A stretch of 64,000 bases of DNA, taken from the NCBI GenBank assembly GCA_959602365.1, contig CAUGSS010000008.1, positions 33,545-97,544 on the forward strand, written 5' to 3'. Numbering within the stretch: the first letter of the stretch is position 1; each line of letters opens with the position of its first letter. The notes under the pieces are model-generated. The model saw only the letters and a program-made list of their open reading frames with translations. It was not told the origin of the DNA and made no database searches. The position numbers were made by a program, and so were the translations under genes. Source of the DNA: an uncultured Eubacteriales bacterium. GTDB lineage: Bacteria; Bacillota; Clostridia; Oscillospirales; Oscillospiraceae. Shown here piece after piece: positions 8,053 to 18,095 of this stretch.

Positions 8053-11000
8053 ATGGCAGCACCTACCCTTCTGGTGGGCCTGGGCGGCACCGGGTCCAAG
8101 ATCGTCAAACAGGTCCGGCTCCTGGCCAAGAGCCACCACATGGAGAACAACCTGAGCTATGTGGTGTTTGACACCGACGTCAACGAGCTGGCCGCCATCC
8201 GGGAGGACACCCCGGAGATCGAGGTGGTTCAGACCTCCACCAAGCAGACGGTGGGCGAGTACCTGGACAAGGACACCTATGCCCGGGACAACTGGTTCCC
8301 GGTGAATAAGATCCTCAACCGCAAAACCCTCTCCGAGGGCGCCGGCCAGGTCCGGGCCATCTCCCGGCTGGCCCTGAACACCGCCATCAAGGCGGGCAAG
8401 ATGACCCCCCTCCACCGGGCCATCGAGCGGCTGTACAAGCTCAACGGGGAGGCCACCATGCAGGCCATGCGGGTCATCCTGGTGGGCTCCCTCTGCGGCG
8501 GCACCGGCTCCGGGCTCATCCTGCCGGTGAGCATGTACATCCGCAACTATCTGATCACCCGCTTCCAGCAGAACGCCGCCATCATGCGGGGCTTCTTCCT
8601 GCTGCCCGAGGTGTTCTTCGAGGTCATCCACGGCCAGGAGGAGCAGAACAACCTGAAGGCCAACGCCTACGCCGCCCTGCGGGAGCTGGACGCCTTCCTG
8701 ATGAAGGGGGACGGGTCCCTGCCCGACCACTACCACCTCCACTTCATGGCCCCCCGGGCCGGCTCTGAGGAGATGGACGAGTACGACGTCTCCCCCATGG
8801 ACTTCTGCTTCCTGTATGACGCCCAGAACATGGACGGCAACAAGCAGAACTCCTTCCAGGCCTATCTCAGCCACGCCGCCAGCTGCATCTACGCCCAGTC
8901 CATCGCCCCCACCAGCAAGCGCTCCAACTCCTCCGAGGACAACGTGATCCGGGACCTGTGCAAGGCGGGCGGCCGCAACCGCTACTGCGGCGCCGGCTCC
9001 TCCATGATTATCTATCCGGTGGACGACGTGAAGGAGTACCTGGCCCTGACCTGGCTGCGGGACAACATCTCCAGCGACTGGCTGAAGATCGACCGCCAGT
9101 TCCGCAAGGAGCTGGAGGCCACCCAGAAGGCCCGGCGCAAGGGACTCAGCGTGCCCTCCATGGACCGGATGCGCCACTATATCACCGCCGTGGACACCGG
9201 CGCCGACGCCAACTCCGCCTTTGAGGCCACCGTGCGCCGCCAGTGCATGAACCTGGACAAGACCGGATGCATCGAGACCGGCAGCCGCTGGGAGTCCTAT
9301 CTGGAGGCCCTGGAGGCCCATGTGTGCGACACCGCCGTCTCCAACCGCCCGGACATCGACGAGATGGCCGAGCAGTGCACCTCCTCCGCCGCCATCGCCA
9401 AGAGCGGCACCAGCAGCTCCGACGAGCAGGCCTACAACGAGTGGTATGCCAACCTGCAGACCTACAAGGCCTTCGCGGTCCGGGCCGCCCAGGACTCCGC
9501 CAAGACCATCGCCTACACCCTGTTCCACGACGACGCCGACTACACCAACGGCAGCGATCCCTTCCGGCTGGAGACCTGGCTGCGGGATCAGGCCCGGGGC
9601 GTGATGATCCATCCCAACGCGGTGCGCTATTTCCTGTACAACCTGGCCCTCCAGCTGGACAGTCGGATCTTGGAACAGGCCACGGTGGTGGAGGACATCG
9701 ACAACTTCTTCAAGAAGTTTGACCGGGAGCTCTTTGACGACAAGGAGACCGAGGACGTGGAGCATGCCGACGACTACATCGACATGCACCTGCAGGATGT
9801 TCACGGGGTCAAGCGGCTGGTCAAGCGGGGCGCCCTGAAGGACGCCAAGGCCTTCCTGGAGGGCAACTTCGGCAAGTATTACGACAAGATCACCAGCTAT
9901 CGCACCGAGTATGTGATGCTGGAGGTGCTCAAGGAGGCCCGCAGCTATGTGGAGGGCCTGTGCGAAGGGCTGCACAAGTTCTACGCGGTGCTGCAGCGCA
10001 AGCTGGAGAATGTGGGCACCTATCTGGCCCGGCTGGAGAGCAAGTACAATTACATCGAAGGCGAGCCCACCCGCTACGTCTGCGCCTCCAAGAAGTGCCT
10101 GCGGGGGCTGAGCCAGGAGGTGGTCTTCATGGGCGACAACATGGAGCTGCCCGGCGGCCTGACCTCCATGATCTTCAACCGCTGCAAGGAGTTCGCCCTG
10201 ATGGACAGCAAGCCCACCAGCGACGAGTTCTTCCTGGGCATCTATGACGACGGCGGCGACGGCTCCGTCGCGGATGAGGACGGCACCGCGGTGATCAACT
10301 CGGTCATGGCCTTCTGGCGCAGCGCCGTCATGGCCGACTACGGCAGCGTGGTGGACATGGACGTGCTGGAGGCCATGGAGTCTGAGGCCAAGTTCGAGCA
10401 CGCCGGGGAGATCTATGACCAGAAGACCCAGAAGCTCTATGTCAGCCGCATCATCGAGGCCGCCGGCGTCCTCAGCCGGCCCTTCATCGAGAGCCCCATG
10501 GGCATCGAGCCCCGGACCATTCCCGCCTGCTGCTACTCCACCGAGCTCACCCGCAACGCCGACCCGGACCGGATCGACTTTATCAACACCTATCTGGGCA
10601 ACAACGGCGGTGTGGCCGATAAGGACATTGACAAGCACATGATCGTGTTCTATCAGGCCATCTACGGCCTGCGTGCCAACGACCTGAGCAAGTTCGCGCC
10701 CCCCAAAAAGGCGGAAACCTACCAGCGCTCCGGCGGCGAATACTACACCGCCTACTTCGAGCTGACCGGCAAGCTGCTGCCCGACACCACCAAGAGCCCG
10801 GCCATCACACCCCACATCGACAAGACCTGGCATGTGATCACCGCCCTGCCCGACCTGGACGAGGGCAGCCAGCTGGAGCAGGAGTACAACATCCAGGCCG
10901 CCATGTTCTGGGGGCTGCTCACCGGCATGGTGGAGTTCACCCGCACCCCCTGCAAGGAGCTGTACTCCCTGCGCTTTGAGCGCCAGAAGGACGAGATGAT

Positions 11001-11637
11001 CGTCTCCAACGGCACCGAGTGCGACAACCTCTATGAGGTGCTGGACTCCCTGACCATCTCCCCCATGAATGTCAGCCGCATCCGCGCCCAGGTGGCCAAG
11101 ACCATCGCCCGGGAGCGCGCCGAGAAGCGGCCGGTGCACCAGGCCCTGCTGCGCAAGCGGCTGGACAGCTTCGAGCTGCCCGAGTTCCCCCGGCCTGAGG
11201 GCACCGATCCCACCCGCACCATCTTCGACATCCCCATGCTGATGCAGCGCTCCAAGCCGGTGGATGAGTACCAGGTGGACGAGATCGTCCGGCTGATGGA
11301 GACCATCTTCAAGGAGATCCGCAACTACCTGACCGGCTACTTCACCGGCGACGATCTGAGCGAGTACTACGGCAAGCTGATTTACCGCCAGTTCAAGACC
11401 TTCCTGGCCCACATTGTTGAGGAAAAAGAGCTCTCCGCCCAGGCCATCGCCCGCCAGGCCGAGCTGGACCGGGCCGCCGGGCTGCCCCTGAGCGAGGATG
11501 TGCCCCTGTGGTTCAACATCTACAACGACGACCTGTTCCGCTCCCTGCTCCAGCTGACCCGGGAGGAGCTGGAGGAGAACTACATGAGCGCCCGGGCCGA
11601 CGAGCTGGAGCGGGCCTGCAAGCAGCTCCAGGACTGA
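8053..11637 (+). CDS. Large tubulin/FtsZ-superfamily protein (Tubulin_2-like; operon gene 2)
   Basis: 1194 aa from ATG 8053, with GGAGGA 7 nt upstream; this site selects ATG over the TTG at 8038. The N-terminus has the nucleotide-binding start LLVGLGGTGSK (about 5-15), and residues 148-155 carry the tubulin signature CGGTGSG. The rest is a long, charged, soluble protein without membrane segments. It is three times the size of FtsZ, which is encoded separately at 60619. This N-terminal pattern fits the bacterial tubulin-like family that Makarova and Koonin linked to vWA proteins in a predicted membrane-remodelling system. GTP binding is inferred from the motif; polymerisation is unproven. The vWA gene lies 61 bp upstream and a two-TM protein gene 79 bp downstream. 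Confidence 0.85.
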   Translation: MAAPTLLVGLGGTGSKIVKQVRLLAKSHHMENNLSYVVFDTDVNELAAIREDTPEIEVVQTSTKQTVGEYLDKDTYARDNWFPVNKILNRKTLSEGAGQVRAISRLALNTAIKAGKMTPLHRAIERLYKLNGEATMQAMRVILVGSLCGGTGSGLILPVSMYIRNYLITRFQQNAAIMRGFFLLPEVFFEVIHGQEEQNNLKANAYAALRELDAFLMKGDGSLPDHYHLHFMAPRAGSEEMDEYDVSPMDFCFLYDAQNMDGNKQNSFQAYLSHAASCIYAQSIAPTSKRSNSSEDNVIRDLCKAGGRNRYCGAGSSMIIYPVDDVKEYLALTWLRDNISSDWLKIDRQFRKELEATQKARRKGLSVPSMDRMRHYITAVDTGADANSAFEATVRRQCMNLDKTGCIETGSRWESYLEALEAHVCDTAVSNRPDIDEMAEQCTSSAAIAKSGTSSSDEQAYNEWYANLQTYKAFAVRAAQDSAKTIAYTLFHDDADYTNGSDPFRLETWLRDQARGVMIHPNAVRYFLYNLALQLDSRILEQATVVEDIDNFFKKFDRELFDDKETEDVEHADDYIDMHLQDVHGVKRLVKRGALKDAKAFLEGNFGKYYDKITSYRTEYVMLEVLKEARSYVEGLCEGLHKFYAVLQRKLENVGTYLARLESKYNYIEGEPTRYVCASKKCLRGLSQEVVFMGDNMELPGGLTSMIFNRCKEFALMDSKPTSDEFFLGIYDDGGDGSVADEDGTAVINSVMAFWRSAVMADYGSVVDMDVLEAMESEAKFEHAGEIYDQKTQKLYVSRIIEAAGVLSRPFIESPMGIEPRTIPACCYSTELTRNADPDRIDFINTYLGNNGGVADKDIDKHMIVFYQAIYGLRANDLSKFAPPKKAETYQRSGGEYYTAYFELTGKLLPDTTKSPAITPHIDKTWHVITALPDLDEGSQLEQEYNIQAAMFWGLLTGMVEFTRTPCKELYSLRFERQKDEMIVSNGTECDNLYEVLDSLTISPMNVSRIRAQVAKTIARERAEKRPVHQALLRKRLDSFELPEFPRPEGTDPTRTIFDIPMLMQRSKPVDEYQVDEIVRLMETIFKEIRNYLTGYFTGDDLSEYYGKLIYRQFKTFLAHIVEEKELSAQAIARQAELDRAAGLPLSEDVPLWFNIYNDDLFRSLLQLTREELEENYMSARADELERACKQLQD

Positions 11638-11716
11638 CCGGGCCGGACCCATGAGGGAACGGCAGAATAAGACGGCCCCGGGCGGTATGCCCGGGGCGGA
11701 GAGGGGGTGAGGGCGC

Positions 11717-13675
11717 TTGTACACCGTGATTATCCAGAGCCCGGAGACCGCCCGGCTGGGCCGGGACTGGCGCAGGCTCTTCTATGAGGACTTTATCGAC
11801 CGGGGAGAGCTGGATTTCTGTACCTGGATCAAGACCGGGGACAGCGTGGACACCGCCCTGCCCGCCCTCTATGACCTGATCGCCGGCAAGCGGGAGTGGC
11901 GGGCCATCATCGTCCAGTCCGAGCAGGACCGGCTGACAGGCCCGGAGAGCGCGCCCAACAATCCCTTTGACTTTGCGGCCAACCGGGACCGGAACCCCTA
12001 TGAGGTGAGCGAGAGCGACATCCCGCTGATCCGGATCACCCAGCTGCTGGGGGGCGTGCCGGAGCCTGAGCTGGCCTTTGAACCGGTCACCCTGGAGGAG
12101 GACGGCAAGGCCACCCGGGTGGTCTACCGCCCGCAGCGCAGCGAGGAGGCCATGCGGGAGCACCGGCGGCTGTCGGAGAAATACCAGTTCTTTGAAAACC
12201 GCCCCCGGGAGGTGCTGGTGATCTCCACCCGGCAGCCTGTGGACAACACCGCCCAGGAGATCGCCGCCGCCTGGGAGCTGCGGCTGGAGTCGGAGAGCAG
12301 CGAGTTCTGGCACCGCAACCGCTATCCCAGCATCTGCCGCTTCCTGACCTGTGACGTGGTCAACCAGCGGCACTCCCTGTACTGCGGCAGCGTGTTCAAG
12401 CTGTGGTGCGTGGTGCTGCTGCTGGCGCTGAACCAGGTGGAGGCCAGCACCCTGCAGGCCTACCGCCTCTACAATGTCTCGGTGGAGCTGGACGGGGAAA
12501 GGCTGAGCGCCGCCTTTTCCGGCTACTACACCCGGATGCGGGCCATGCTCGCCCAACTGGACGCCGCCGAGGCCAACCGGGAGAGTGTGGAGAGCCAGAC
12601 CCTTCGTCAGGCCCCCCGGGTGGAGGAGGAGGTCAGCGTCTCCTTCAGCACCAAGCACTCCGCAGACCTGTTGATTGACAACCGGCATCTGGGACTGACT
12701 ACCGATGCCCCCCGGGAGGAGCGGGAGTACTGGGGAGAGAGCTACCGCCGCGCCACCTCCGCCCTGACGGAGCTGCTGCGCTCCCCGGAGCGGGCGCTGG
12801 ATGTGGCGGCGGATGACACCCGCCGCCGGGGGGTGTATCCTCCGGACCAGGTGGAGCTGCTCAACCGCTACCAGCGCTCCGACCTGGAGGCGGAGCTGGA
12901 GCAAACTTATTTTGAGGCCCTGGAGCAGCGCAGCAAGCTGGGCTTCGAGGCAGAGCGCCGCCAGCGGGAGCGGGCGGTGATCGACCAGCAGGTGCGCCGG
13001 CGCATCGCCCAGCGGCTGACCCGGAAGCGGGCCCTGATCGGCGGGGCGGTGTGCCTGGGGGCAGTGGTGCTGGGGTCGCTGCCCTATCTGATCGGGGCCG
13101 GGCGGCAGGGCGGATTCCCGCTGCTGTGGGCGGTTCTGGCGGTGCTGGGCTGCCTGCTGGCCTGCGCCGGCTTCGGCCTGGCGGAGGCCTGGATTCAGCG
13201 CCGGGAGATGGCCGATGCCATGCAGGACCACAACCGCTGCATGCACGACACCCTGCGGGAGATCCAGACCGGCGCCCAGCACTACTCGGGCTATCTCTCC
13301 GCCCTGTGCTCCTATCTTAGGGGGCGCTCTTATCTGGATCAGGAGGCGGCGCTGCGGGGCAGCCGGGCCACCGCGGCCCAGCTCAGCCGGGGCCACCGCC
13401 GGGCCATCCAGAAGTGCTGCGCCCTGGTGCGGGAGTGGGGCGGCGCCCTGGGCGCGCCGGTGGAGGCGAGCCTGGGGGAGAAGCCCCCGGCCTTTGACGC
13501 GGCGGTGACGCCGGAGGAGAATTTGGCCTACCGCTTTCCCACCCGGAACCAGGGCCGGCGCATCCCGCTGAACCAGACCGGAGAGGAGCTGCGCTCCCCC
13601 TATGACTTTATCCGGAGCATGACTATGGAACGAGAGGAGCTGTACGACGATGTCGACGGCCATCGGGATACTTAA
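11717..13675 (+). CDS. Two-TM protein with N-terminal soluble domain, function unknown (operon gene 3)
   Basis: 652 aa. It starts at TTG 11717, placed by AGGGGGTGA 6 nt upstream. Residues 1-60 (YTVIIQSPETARLG...) through about 200 look like a compact alpha/beta domain. The middle is helical, with a likely coiled coil at 395-435 rich in Glu/Arg/Gln. Two adjacent TM helices follow (about 437-461 and 467-492), then a helical cytoplasmic C-terminus. I do not recognise a family. Its last 26 bases overlap the next gene, which implies translational coupling. Position in the operon suggests a membrane-side adaptor between the tubulin-like protein and the large membrane protein, which is inference only. 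Confidence 0.78.
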   Translation: MYTVIIQSPETARLGRDWRRLFYEDFIDRGELDFCTWIKTGDSVDTALPALYDLIAGKREWRAIIVQSEQDRLTGPESAPNNPFDFAANRDRNPYEVSESDIPLIRITQLLGGVPEPELAFEPVTLEEDGKATRVVYRPQRSEEAMREHRRLSEKYQFFENRPREVLVISTRQPVDNTAQEIAAAWELRLESESSEFWHRNRYPSICRFLTCDVVNQRHSLYCGSVFKLWCVVLLLALNQVEASTLQAYRLYNVSVELDGERLSAAFSGYYTRMRAMLAQLDAAEANRESVESQTLRQAPRVEEEVSVSFSTKHSADLLIDNRHLGLTTDAPREEREYWGESYRRATSALTELLRSPERALDVAADDTRRRGVYPPDQVELLNRYQRSDLEAELEQTYFEALEQRSKLGFEAERRQRERAVIDQQVRRRIAQRLTRKRALIGGAVCLGAVVLGSLPYLIGAGRQGGFPLLWAVLAVLGCLLACAGFGLAEAWIQRREMADAMQDHNRCMHDTLREIQTGAQHYSGYLSALCSYLRGRSYLDQEAALRGSRATAAQLSRGHRRAIQKCCALVREWGGALGAPVEASLGEKPPAFDAAVTPEENLAYRFPTRNQGRRIPLNQTGEELRSPYDFIRSMTMEREELYDDVDGHRDT

Positions 13676-16600
13676 ATTTATCGTCGCCTGCCTTCCCTTT
13701 GCCGCGATGCTCCTGCTGGTGCGGGCGGTCAACCTGAAAAAGGCCAACCGGGGCAGGCAGTTTGTCCTGCCCGGGGTGGCCCTGGTCTACTGCCTGGTCT
13801 TTACCGTGGTGCTGTTTCGGATGGGAGACGACCCCTTCGGGCTGCTGGACAAGGCGGTCTGGGTGTTGGAGCGGGTGCCTGCCCTGGCGGCGGTGGCCCA
13901 GGCTGTGGTCAACTTCCTGAGCAAATACCTGCTGTTCATTACCAACGCCCTGATTGTGCTGGCCTTCCTGATTCTGAAGGCCATCTGCCTGCCCATTGCC
14001 GGCAAGCTCTGGGGCAGCCGGGCGGGGCTGATGCAGGCCACCTCCGCCTGGTTTTACGAATATGACGAGGAATATCAGCGCTGGTTTTTGCAGGAGCGCT
14101 GGCGGGATTTCCGGGGGCTGATGGGGGCCTTCTATCTGGGGGCCGCCCTGGCGGCGGTGGCCATGATGGCCCTGTCCCAGCAGTTTCCCCATTGGGGCAT
14201 CTTCCAGGCCTGGCCCTATCCCTGCTTCGCCGCCCTGATGCTGGGGGAGGTCACCTTCCTGATGGGGGGCTACACCCGCAGCGAATATGAGGCGGATATC
14301 CTGGGAGACGACGCCAAGGCCAGGCGGGTGGTCAACCTGTCCAAGCTGCGGGAGCTGCTGCGGCAGCTCTTCGGCGACCGGCTGCTGCTGGAGGGCACGG
14401 AGCTGGAGAGCGCCGGCAAGGAGGGGGTCACCGACCTGCTGGAGGATATGGCCCTGGAGCAGGCCCCCGAGGGCCGGGTGGCCGCGGCCTATTTCCAGAT
14501 CCTCCAGGAGGACGGCACCACCCTGGACGTGGACGATATCGTCTCTGCCCGGGCTCTGCTGGAGGGCAAGAGCGTGCTGTTCTGCAACCCCTTTTACAGG
14601 GACCTGACCCAGTATTTCCTGCTGCCCATGTCGGACACCCTGATGCACCGGCGCAAGTGCCTGGTCATCGCCGGGCGCAAATCCACCGAGCCCGAGATCC
14701 GGGGATGGATGGAGGAGGCCCTGCGGGAGCACCTGAAGATGGGCGGCCTGTGGCGGGTCGGCAGCGTGGGGGAGCAGGACCGGGAGTTTGAAATCGGCAT
14801 TCTGACCTTCTCCCAGCTCTATGACCTGGATATGCTCAGCGCCCGGCGGGAGTTTTTCCGCCAGGTGGAGTTCGTGCTCATGCTGGAGCCCTCTATGATC
14901 CTCTCCACCGGTCAGGTGGGGTTGAGCCTGGTGGTGAACTACTGCGACGAGGGGGACACCCCGCCGGTCTACTGCATGTGCGACCGCAACTGCGACGGGC
15001 TGGTGGACACCCTGTCCCACATGATCAAGCAGAGCATCACCATTGTCTCCGCCACCGAGACCCCCACCTGCCTGCACTCGGAGATGTGCTGGCACAGCGA
15101 CGGGGCCTATCTCCATCAGCGGATCATGCCCGATATCTCCCGCTATCTGGGTGTGGGTACCGAGCTGGCGGTGGCCTCGGTCAAGGATCAGGCGCCCCGG
15201 GTGGTCTGGCGCAGCGAGAAGAAATTCCCCGTGGTGGATATGAAGTGGATCGCGGGCCAGTACTACCAGTCCATCTGTCAGTACGCCAACCTGCCCATGA
15301 ACCAGGAGAGCGTCTACCGCGCCATCGGCTTTGAGGCCGACCTGTGGGGCGCCCCGCGGGAGAAGAACGCCTGCATCATTGTGGAGGATGAGTTCTGCAA
15401 TCTGCTGGAGATGGTGCGGCTGTTCCTGACCCGGGCGGAGGAGGAGGCCTTTGTCAATGTGATCTCGGAGGACTATCTGCTCCGGGGGTACATGCAGGAC
15501 AACTGGCGCATCTTCTACGCCGACCGGAAGGCCATCCCCACCATTGTGCCCGACTACGCCCGCACCGAGCGCAACGCCACCATGCGGCTGATGATGCTGC
15601 TGGTGATGAGCGACGCCATCCCCGAGGAGATGGCGGAGAAGGAGCTGCGGCTGGTGGGCATCAAGAGCGAGCACCTCTGTGACACCATCAACGAGCTGAT
15701 CAACAAATACACCCTGGAGACCCGCCCGGTGGTGGTGCCGGTGGTGCGGGATGCTGTCACCGGCTTTGAGCTGGAGAGCGGCACCGAGACCATGTTGCGC
15801 ATCCGGGACAAGGCGGAGTTTCTCGCCCACGCCGGGCTCAGCTTCCAGACCGCCTACTTCATCACCGAGGATGACAAAGAGAACAGCTCCTATATGGACG
15901 CCAAACTCTTTGGCCATGTCTACCAGGCCATTCTGCCCGGCCAGTTCTTCACTTATGACGGCAAGTACTATGAAGTGCGCTCCGTCACCCCGGAGCAGGG
16001 GGTGCTGGTCCGCCGGGCCGCCGACCACATTGTGGGCCGGCGCTACTACCGGCAGAAGCGCCGCTATCATCTGGAGGCCCGGGACGAGGAGTCCGGCCGC
16101 AGCCGGCACATCAACGGCCTGGAGGTCACCATCTGCGGCTATGAGATCAGCGTGGAGACCGACGGCTATCTGGAGCTGGACGAGAGCAACGACCTGCGCC
16201 GGGCCCGGGAGGTCCGCATTGACGACACCCAGGGCCAGGGCGACGAGCACTTCCAGTATGTGCGCAACTACCGGCACAAGAACGTGCTGCGCATCCGGCT
16301 GCCCGGGGCCTCGGAGGAGGTGCGCTACACCATCTGCCTGCTGCTGATGGAGGTGTTCCGCACGGTCTATGCCGACGCCTGGCCCTATCTGGCGGCGGTG
16401 ACCGCCCAGACGGAGAAAACCCGGGAGGCGCTGCGGGGCGTGCTCTACGGCGTGGACGGCTCCGGGGACGCCGCGCATGGCAATGCCCTGGTGGAGGAGG
16501 ACTGCATCTACATCATTGAGGACAGCGATGTGGATATGGGCCTGCTGGAGTCGGTGGACCGCAACCTGTACCGGCTGCTGGGCATCGTCACCGATTTCCT

Positions 16601-18062
16601 GGACTGGCACCGGGAGAAGATGAACACCCCGGACCCCCCGCCCCCCGAGCCCGGGGAGGTGGAGCTGCCGCCCCAGGAGGAGAAGCACGGCATTCTGTGG
16701 CACATCAAGAACTTCTTCCGGAAAATCGGAGCGTTCTTCAAGCGGCTGTTCCATATCAAGCCTGATCCTGAGAAAGCGCGGGAGAGAGAGGCCCGCAAGG
16801 CCCGCAAAGAGCAGGAAAAGGCGGAGCGAAAAGCCGAAAAGCAGCGCAGAAAGGCGGCCCGGAAGGGTTCCGGCGCGGCCGGAGAGGCGGAGCGCGGCGA
16901 GACGCCGGCCTTCGGCACGGCCCCCGGTCCGGAGGGCTGGCCCGGGGCGGACTCCCCTCAGGAGCCGGCCCCTCCGGCGGACTGGACCGGCGCCGCCTCC
17001 GGGGACATGGCCGGGGAAGCGGCGGAGGCTCCCGGGGCCTTCGGGGACGCCGGGAGCGCCGGCGGCCCCCAGGAGGGCGGCGGTTTCAAGCAGGGCGGCG
17101 GGGATAAGAACCTCGACGACAGCGGTGACGGCGACCAGATCAACTACATGGCCGTGGAAGGTCCCGCCCAGCCGGAGGCGTTTGACGGGTCCGGCGGAGC
17201 GGACGATGTGGACGGCACCGACGAGACCGTCGTCCACCGGGGACCGGCCAACCGCTATCAGCGCACCTGCTATCTGCGTTACGGCTACGACTGCATCGAC
17301 CCTGCCATCGCCGCCGACGAGACGCTGGACTATCTCAACGGCCTGGGCTTCGGCGACAACGAGCTGTGCCAGGCCAGAAAAGGCGCCCCTGCCCGGGAGC
17401 AGGAGGCCGAGGCGGAGGAGCGGTGCGACTTCTGCGGCCTGCCCCTCAGCGGGGTGGCCTATGACGTGCTGGGCGACGGACGGGTGCGCTGCGTGAGCTG
17501 CTCCGCCTCCGCCATCCACACCGTGGAGCAGTTCCGGGCCCTGTACCACCGGGTGCTTCCCACCCTGGAGAGCTTCTATGACATCAAGCTCTCCATGCCG
17601 GTGCGGGTGCGCACGGCGGACGCCCGCGTGATCGCCAAACAGACCGGGGCGGTGTTCAAACCCACCCGGGACTTCGACGCCCGGGCAGTGGGCTTCGCCA
17701 GGCAGGACAAGGACGGCTTTATCATTTACATCGAGAACGGCGCCCCCCGGCTGGCGGCGATGGAGACCATCGCCCACGAGCTGACCCATATCTGGCAGTT
17801 TGCCAACTGGAACCGGAAGGAAATGAGCCGCCGCTACGGCAGCAACCGGGATATGGTCTACGAGGGCATGGCCGAGTGGGCCGCCATCCAGTTCCTCTAT
17901 CTGATCGGTGAGACCGCCTTCGCCCGGCGCAAGGAGGAGCAGGCGCTCCTACGGCAGGATATCTACGGCGAGGGGTTCCGGTACTTCTGCCAGAAGTATC
18001 CCCTGTCCCGGGGGAGCCAGTGCCCCGACCAGAATCCCTTCCACACCATGCCGCCCCTGTGA
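13650..18062 (+). CDS. 1470-aa membrane protein with degenerate helicase-like core, zinc ribbon and HEXXH metallopeptidase-like end (operon gene 4)
   Basis: ATG 13650 lies inside the end of the previous gene, with GAGGAG upstream. Seen in order: about five TM helices in residues 1-210; a soluble core 290-720 that contains VEFVLMLEPSMIL (405-417) and SATETP (about 466-471), placed like SF2 helicase motifs II and III but with no Walker A; a beta-rich region with PGQFFTYDGKYYEVRSV and IYIIEDSDVDMGLLESV reminiscent of YprA/DUF1998-type C-termini; a Lys/Arg/Glu coiled coil and Gly/Pro/Ala linker (about 1030-1190); a zinc ribbon (C1259, C1262, C1281, C1284); and HELTH (1376-1380) with E1405/E1409 as a possible third zinc ligand. 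The helicase resemblance is my inference and would be an inactive version. No function is known to me. Confidence 0.8.
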   Translation: MSTAIGILKFIVACLPFAAMLLLVRAVNLKKANRGRQFVLPGVALVYCLVFTVVLFRMGDDPFGLLDKAVWVLERVPALAAVAQAVVNFLSKYLLFITNALIVLAFLILKAICLPIAGKLWGSRAGLMQATSAWFYEYDEEYQRWFLQERWRDFRGLMGAFYLGAALAAVAMMALSQQFPHWGIFQAWPYPCFAALMLGEVTFLMGGYTRSEYEADILGDDAKARRVVNLSKLRELLRQLFGDRLLLEGTELESAGKEGVTDLLEDMALEQAPEGRVAAAYFQILQEDGTTLDVDDIVSARALLEGKSVLFCNPFYRDLTQYFLLPMSDTLMHRRKCLVIAGRKSTEPEIRGWMEEALREHLKMGGLWRVGSVGEQDREFEIGILTFSQLYDLDMLSARREFFRQVEFVLMLEPSMILSTGQVGLSLVVNYCDEGDTPPVYCMCDRNCDGLVDTLSHMIKQSITIVSATETPTCLHSEMCWHSDGAYLHQRIMPDISRYLGVGTELAVASVKDQAPRVVWRSEKKFPVVDMKWIAGQYYQSICQYANLPMNQESVYRAIGFEADLWGAPREKNACIIVEDEFCNLLEMVRLFLTRAEEEAFVNVISEDYLLRGYMQDNWRIFYADRKAIPTIVPDYARTERNATMRLMMLLVMSDAIPEEMAEKELRLVGIKSEHLCDTINELINKYTLETRPVVVPVVRDAVTGFELESGTETMLRIRDKAEFLAHAGLSFQTAYFITEDDKENSSYMDAKLFGHVYQAILPGQFFTYDGKYYEVRSVTPEQGVLVRRAADHIVGRRYYRQKRRYHLEARDEESGRSRHINGLEVTICGYEISVETDGYLELDESNDLRRAREVRIDDTQGQGDEHFQYVRNYRHKNVLRIRLPGASEEVRYTICLLLMEVFRTVYADAWPYLAAVTAQTEKTREALRGVLYGVDGSGDAAHGNALVEEDCIYIIEDSDVDMGLLESVDRNLYRLLGIVTDFLDWHREKMNTPDPPPPEPGEVELPPQEEKHGILWHIKNFFRKIGAFFKRLFHIKPDPEKAREREARKARKEQEKAERKAEKQRRKAARKGSGAAGEAERGETPAFGTAPGPEGWPGADSPQEPAPPADWTGAASGDMAGEAAEAPGAFGDAGSAGGPQEGGGFKQGGGDKNLDDSGDGDQINYMAVEGPAQPEAFDGSGGADDVDGTDETVVHRGPANRYQRTCYLRYGYDCIDPAIAADETLDYLNGLGFGDNELCQARKGAPAREQEAEAEERCDFCGLPLSGVAYDVLGDGRVRCVSCSASAIHTVEQFRALYHRVLPTLESFYDIKLSMPVRVRTADARVIAKQTGAVFKPTRDFDARAVGFARQDKDGFIIYIENGAPRLAAMETIAHELTHIWQFANWNRKEMSRRYGSNRDMVYEGMAEWAAIQFLYLIGETAFARRKEEQALLRQDIYGEGFRYFCQKYPLSRGSQCPDQNPFHTMPPL

Positions 18063-18095
18063 CGGCCGGGCCAGAGCGAAAGGAGCGTGTGCAGG

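Noticed and set aside
7930..11724. Very long minus-strand open frame (over 1200 codons) opposite the tubulin-like gene
   Set aside because: Antisense to a gene with a strong ribosome binding site and a tubulin motif; the translation is Gly/Val/His/Gln-rich with no domain, the usual shadow of GC-rich third positions.
13623..17789. Minus-strand open frame of almost 1400 codons opposite the 1470-aa gene
   Set aside because: Same shadow effect; low-complexity translation and no start signals.
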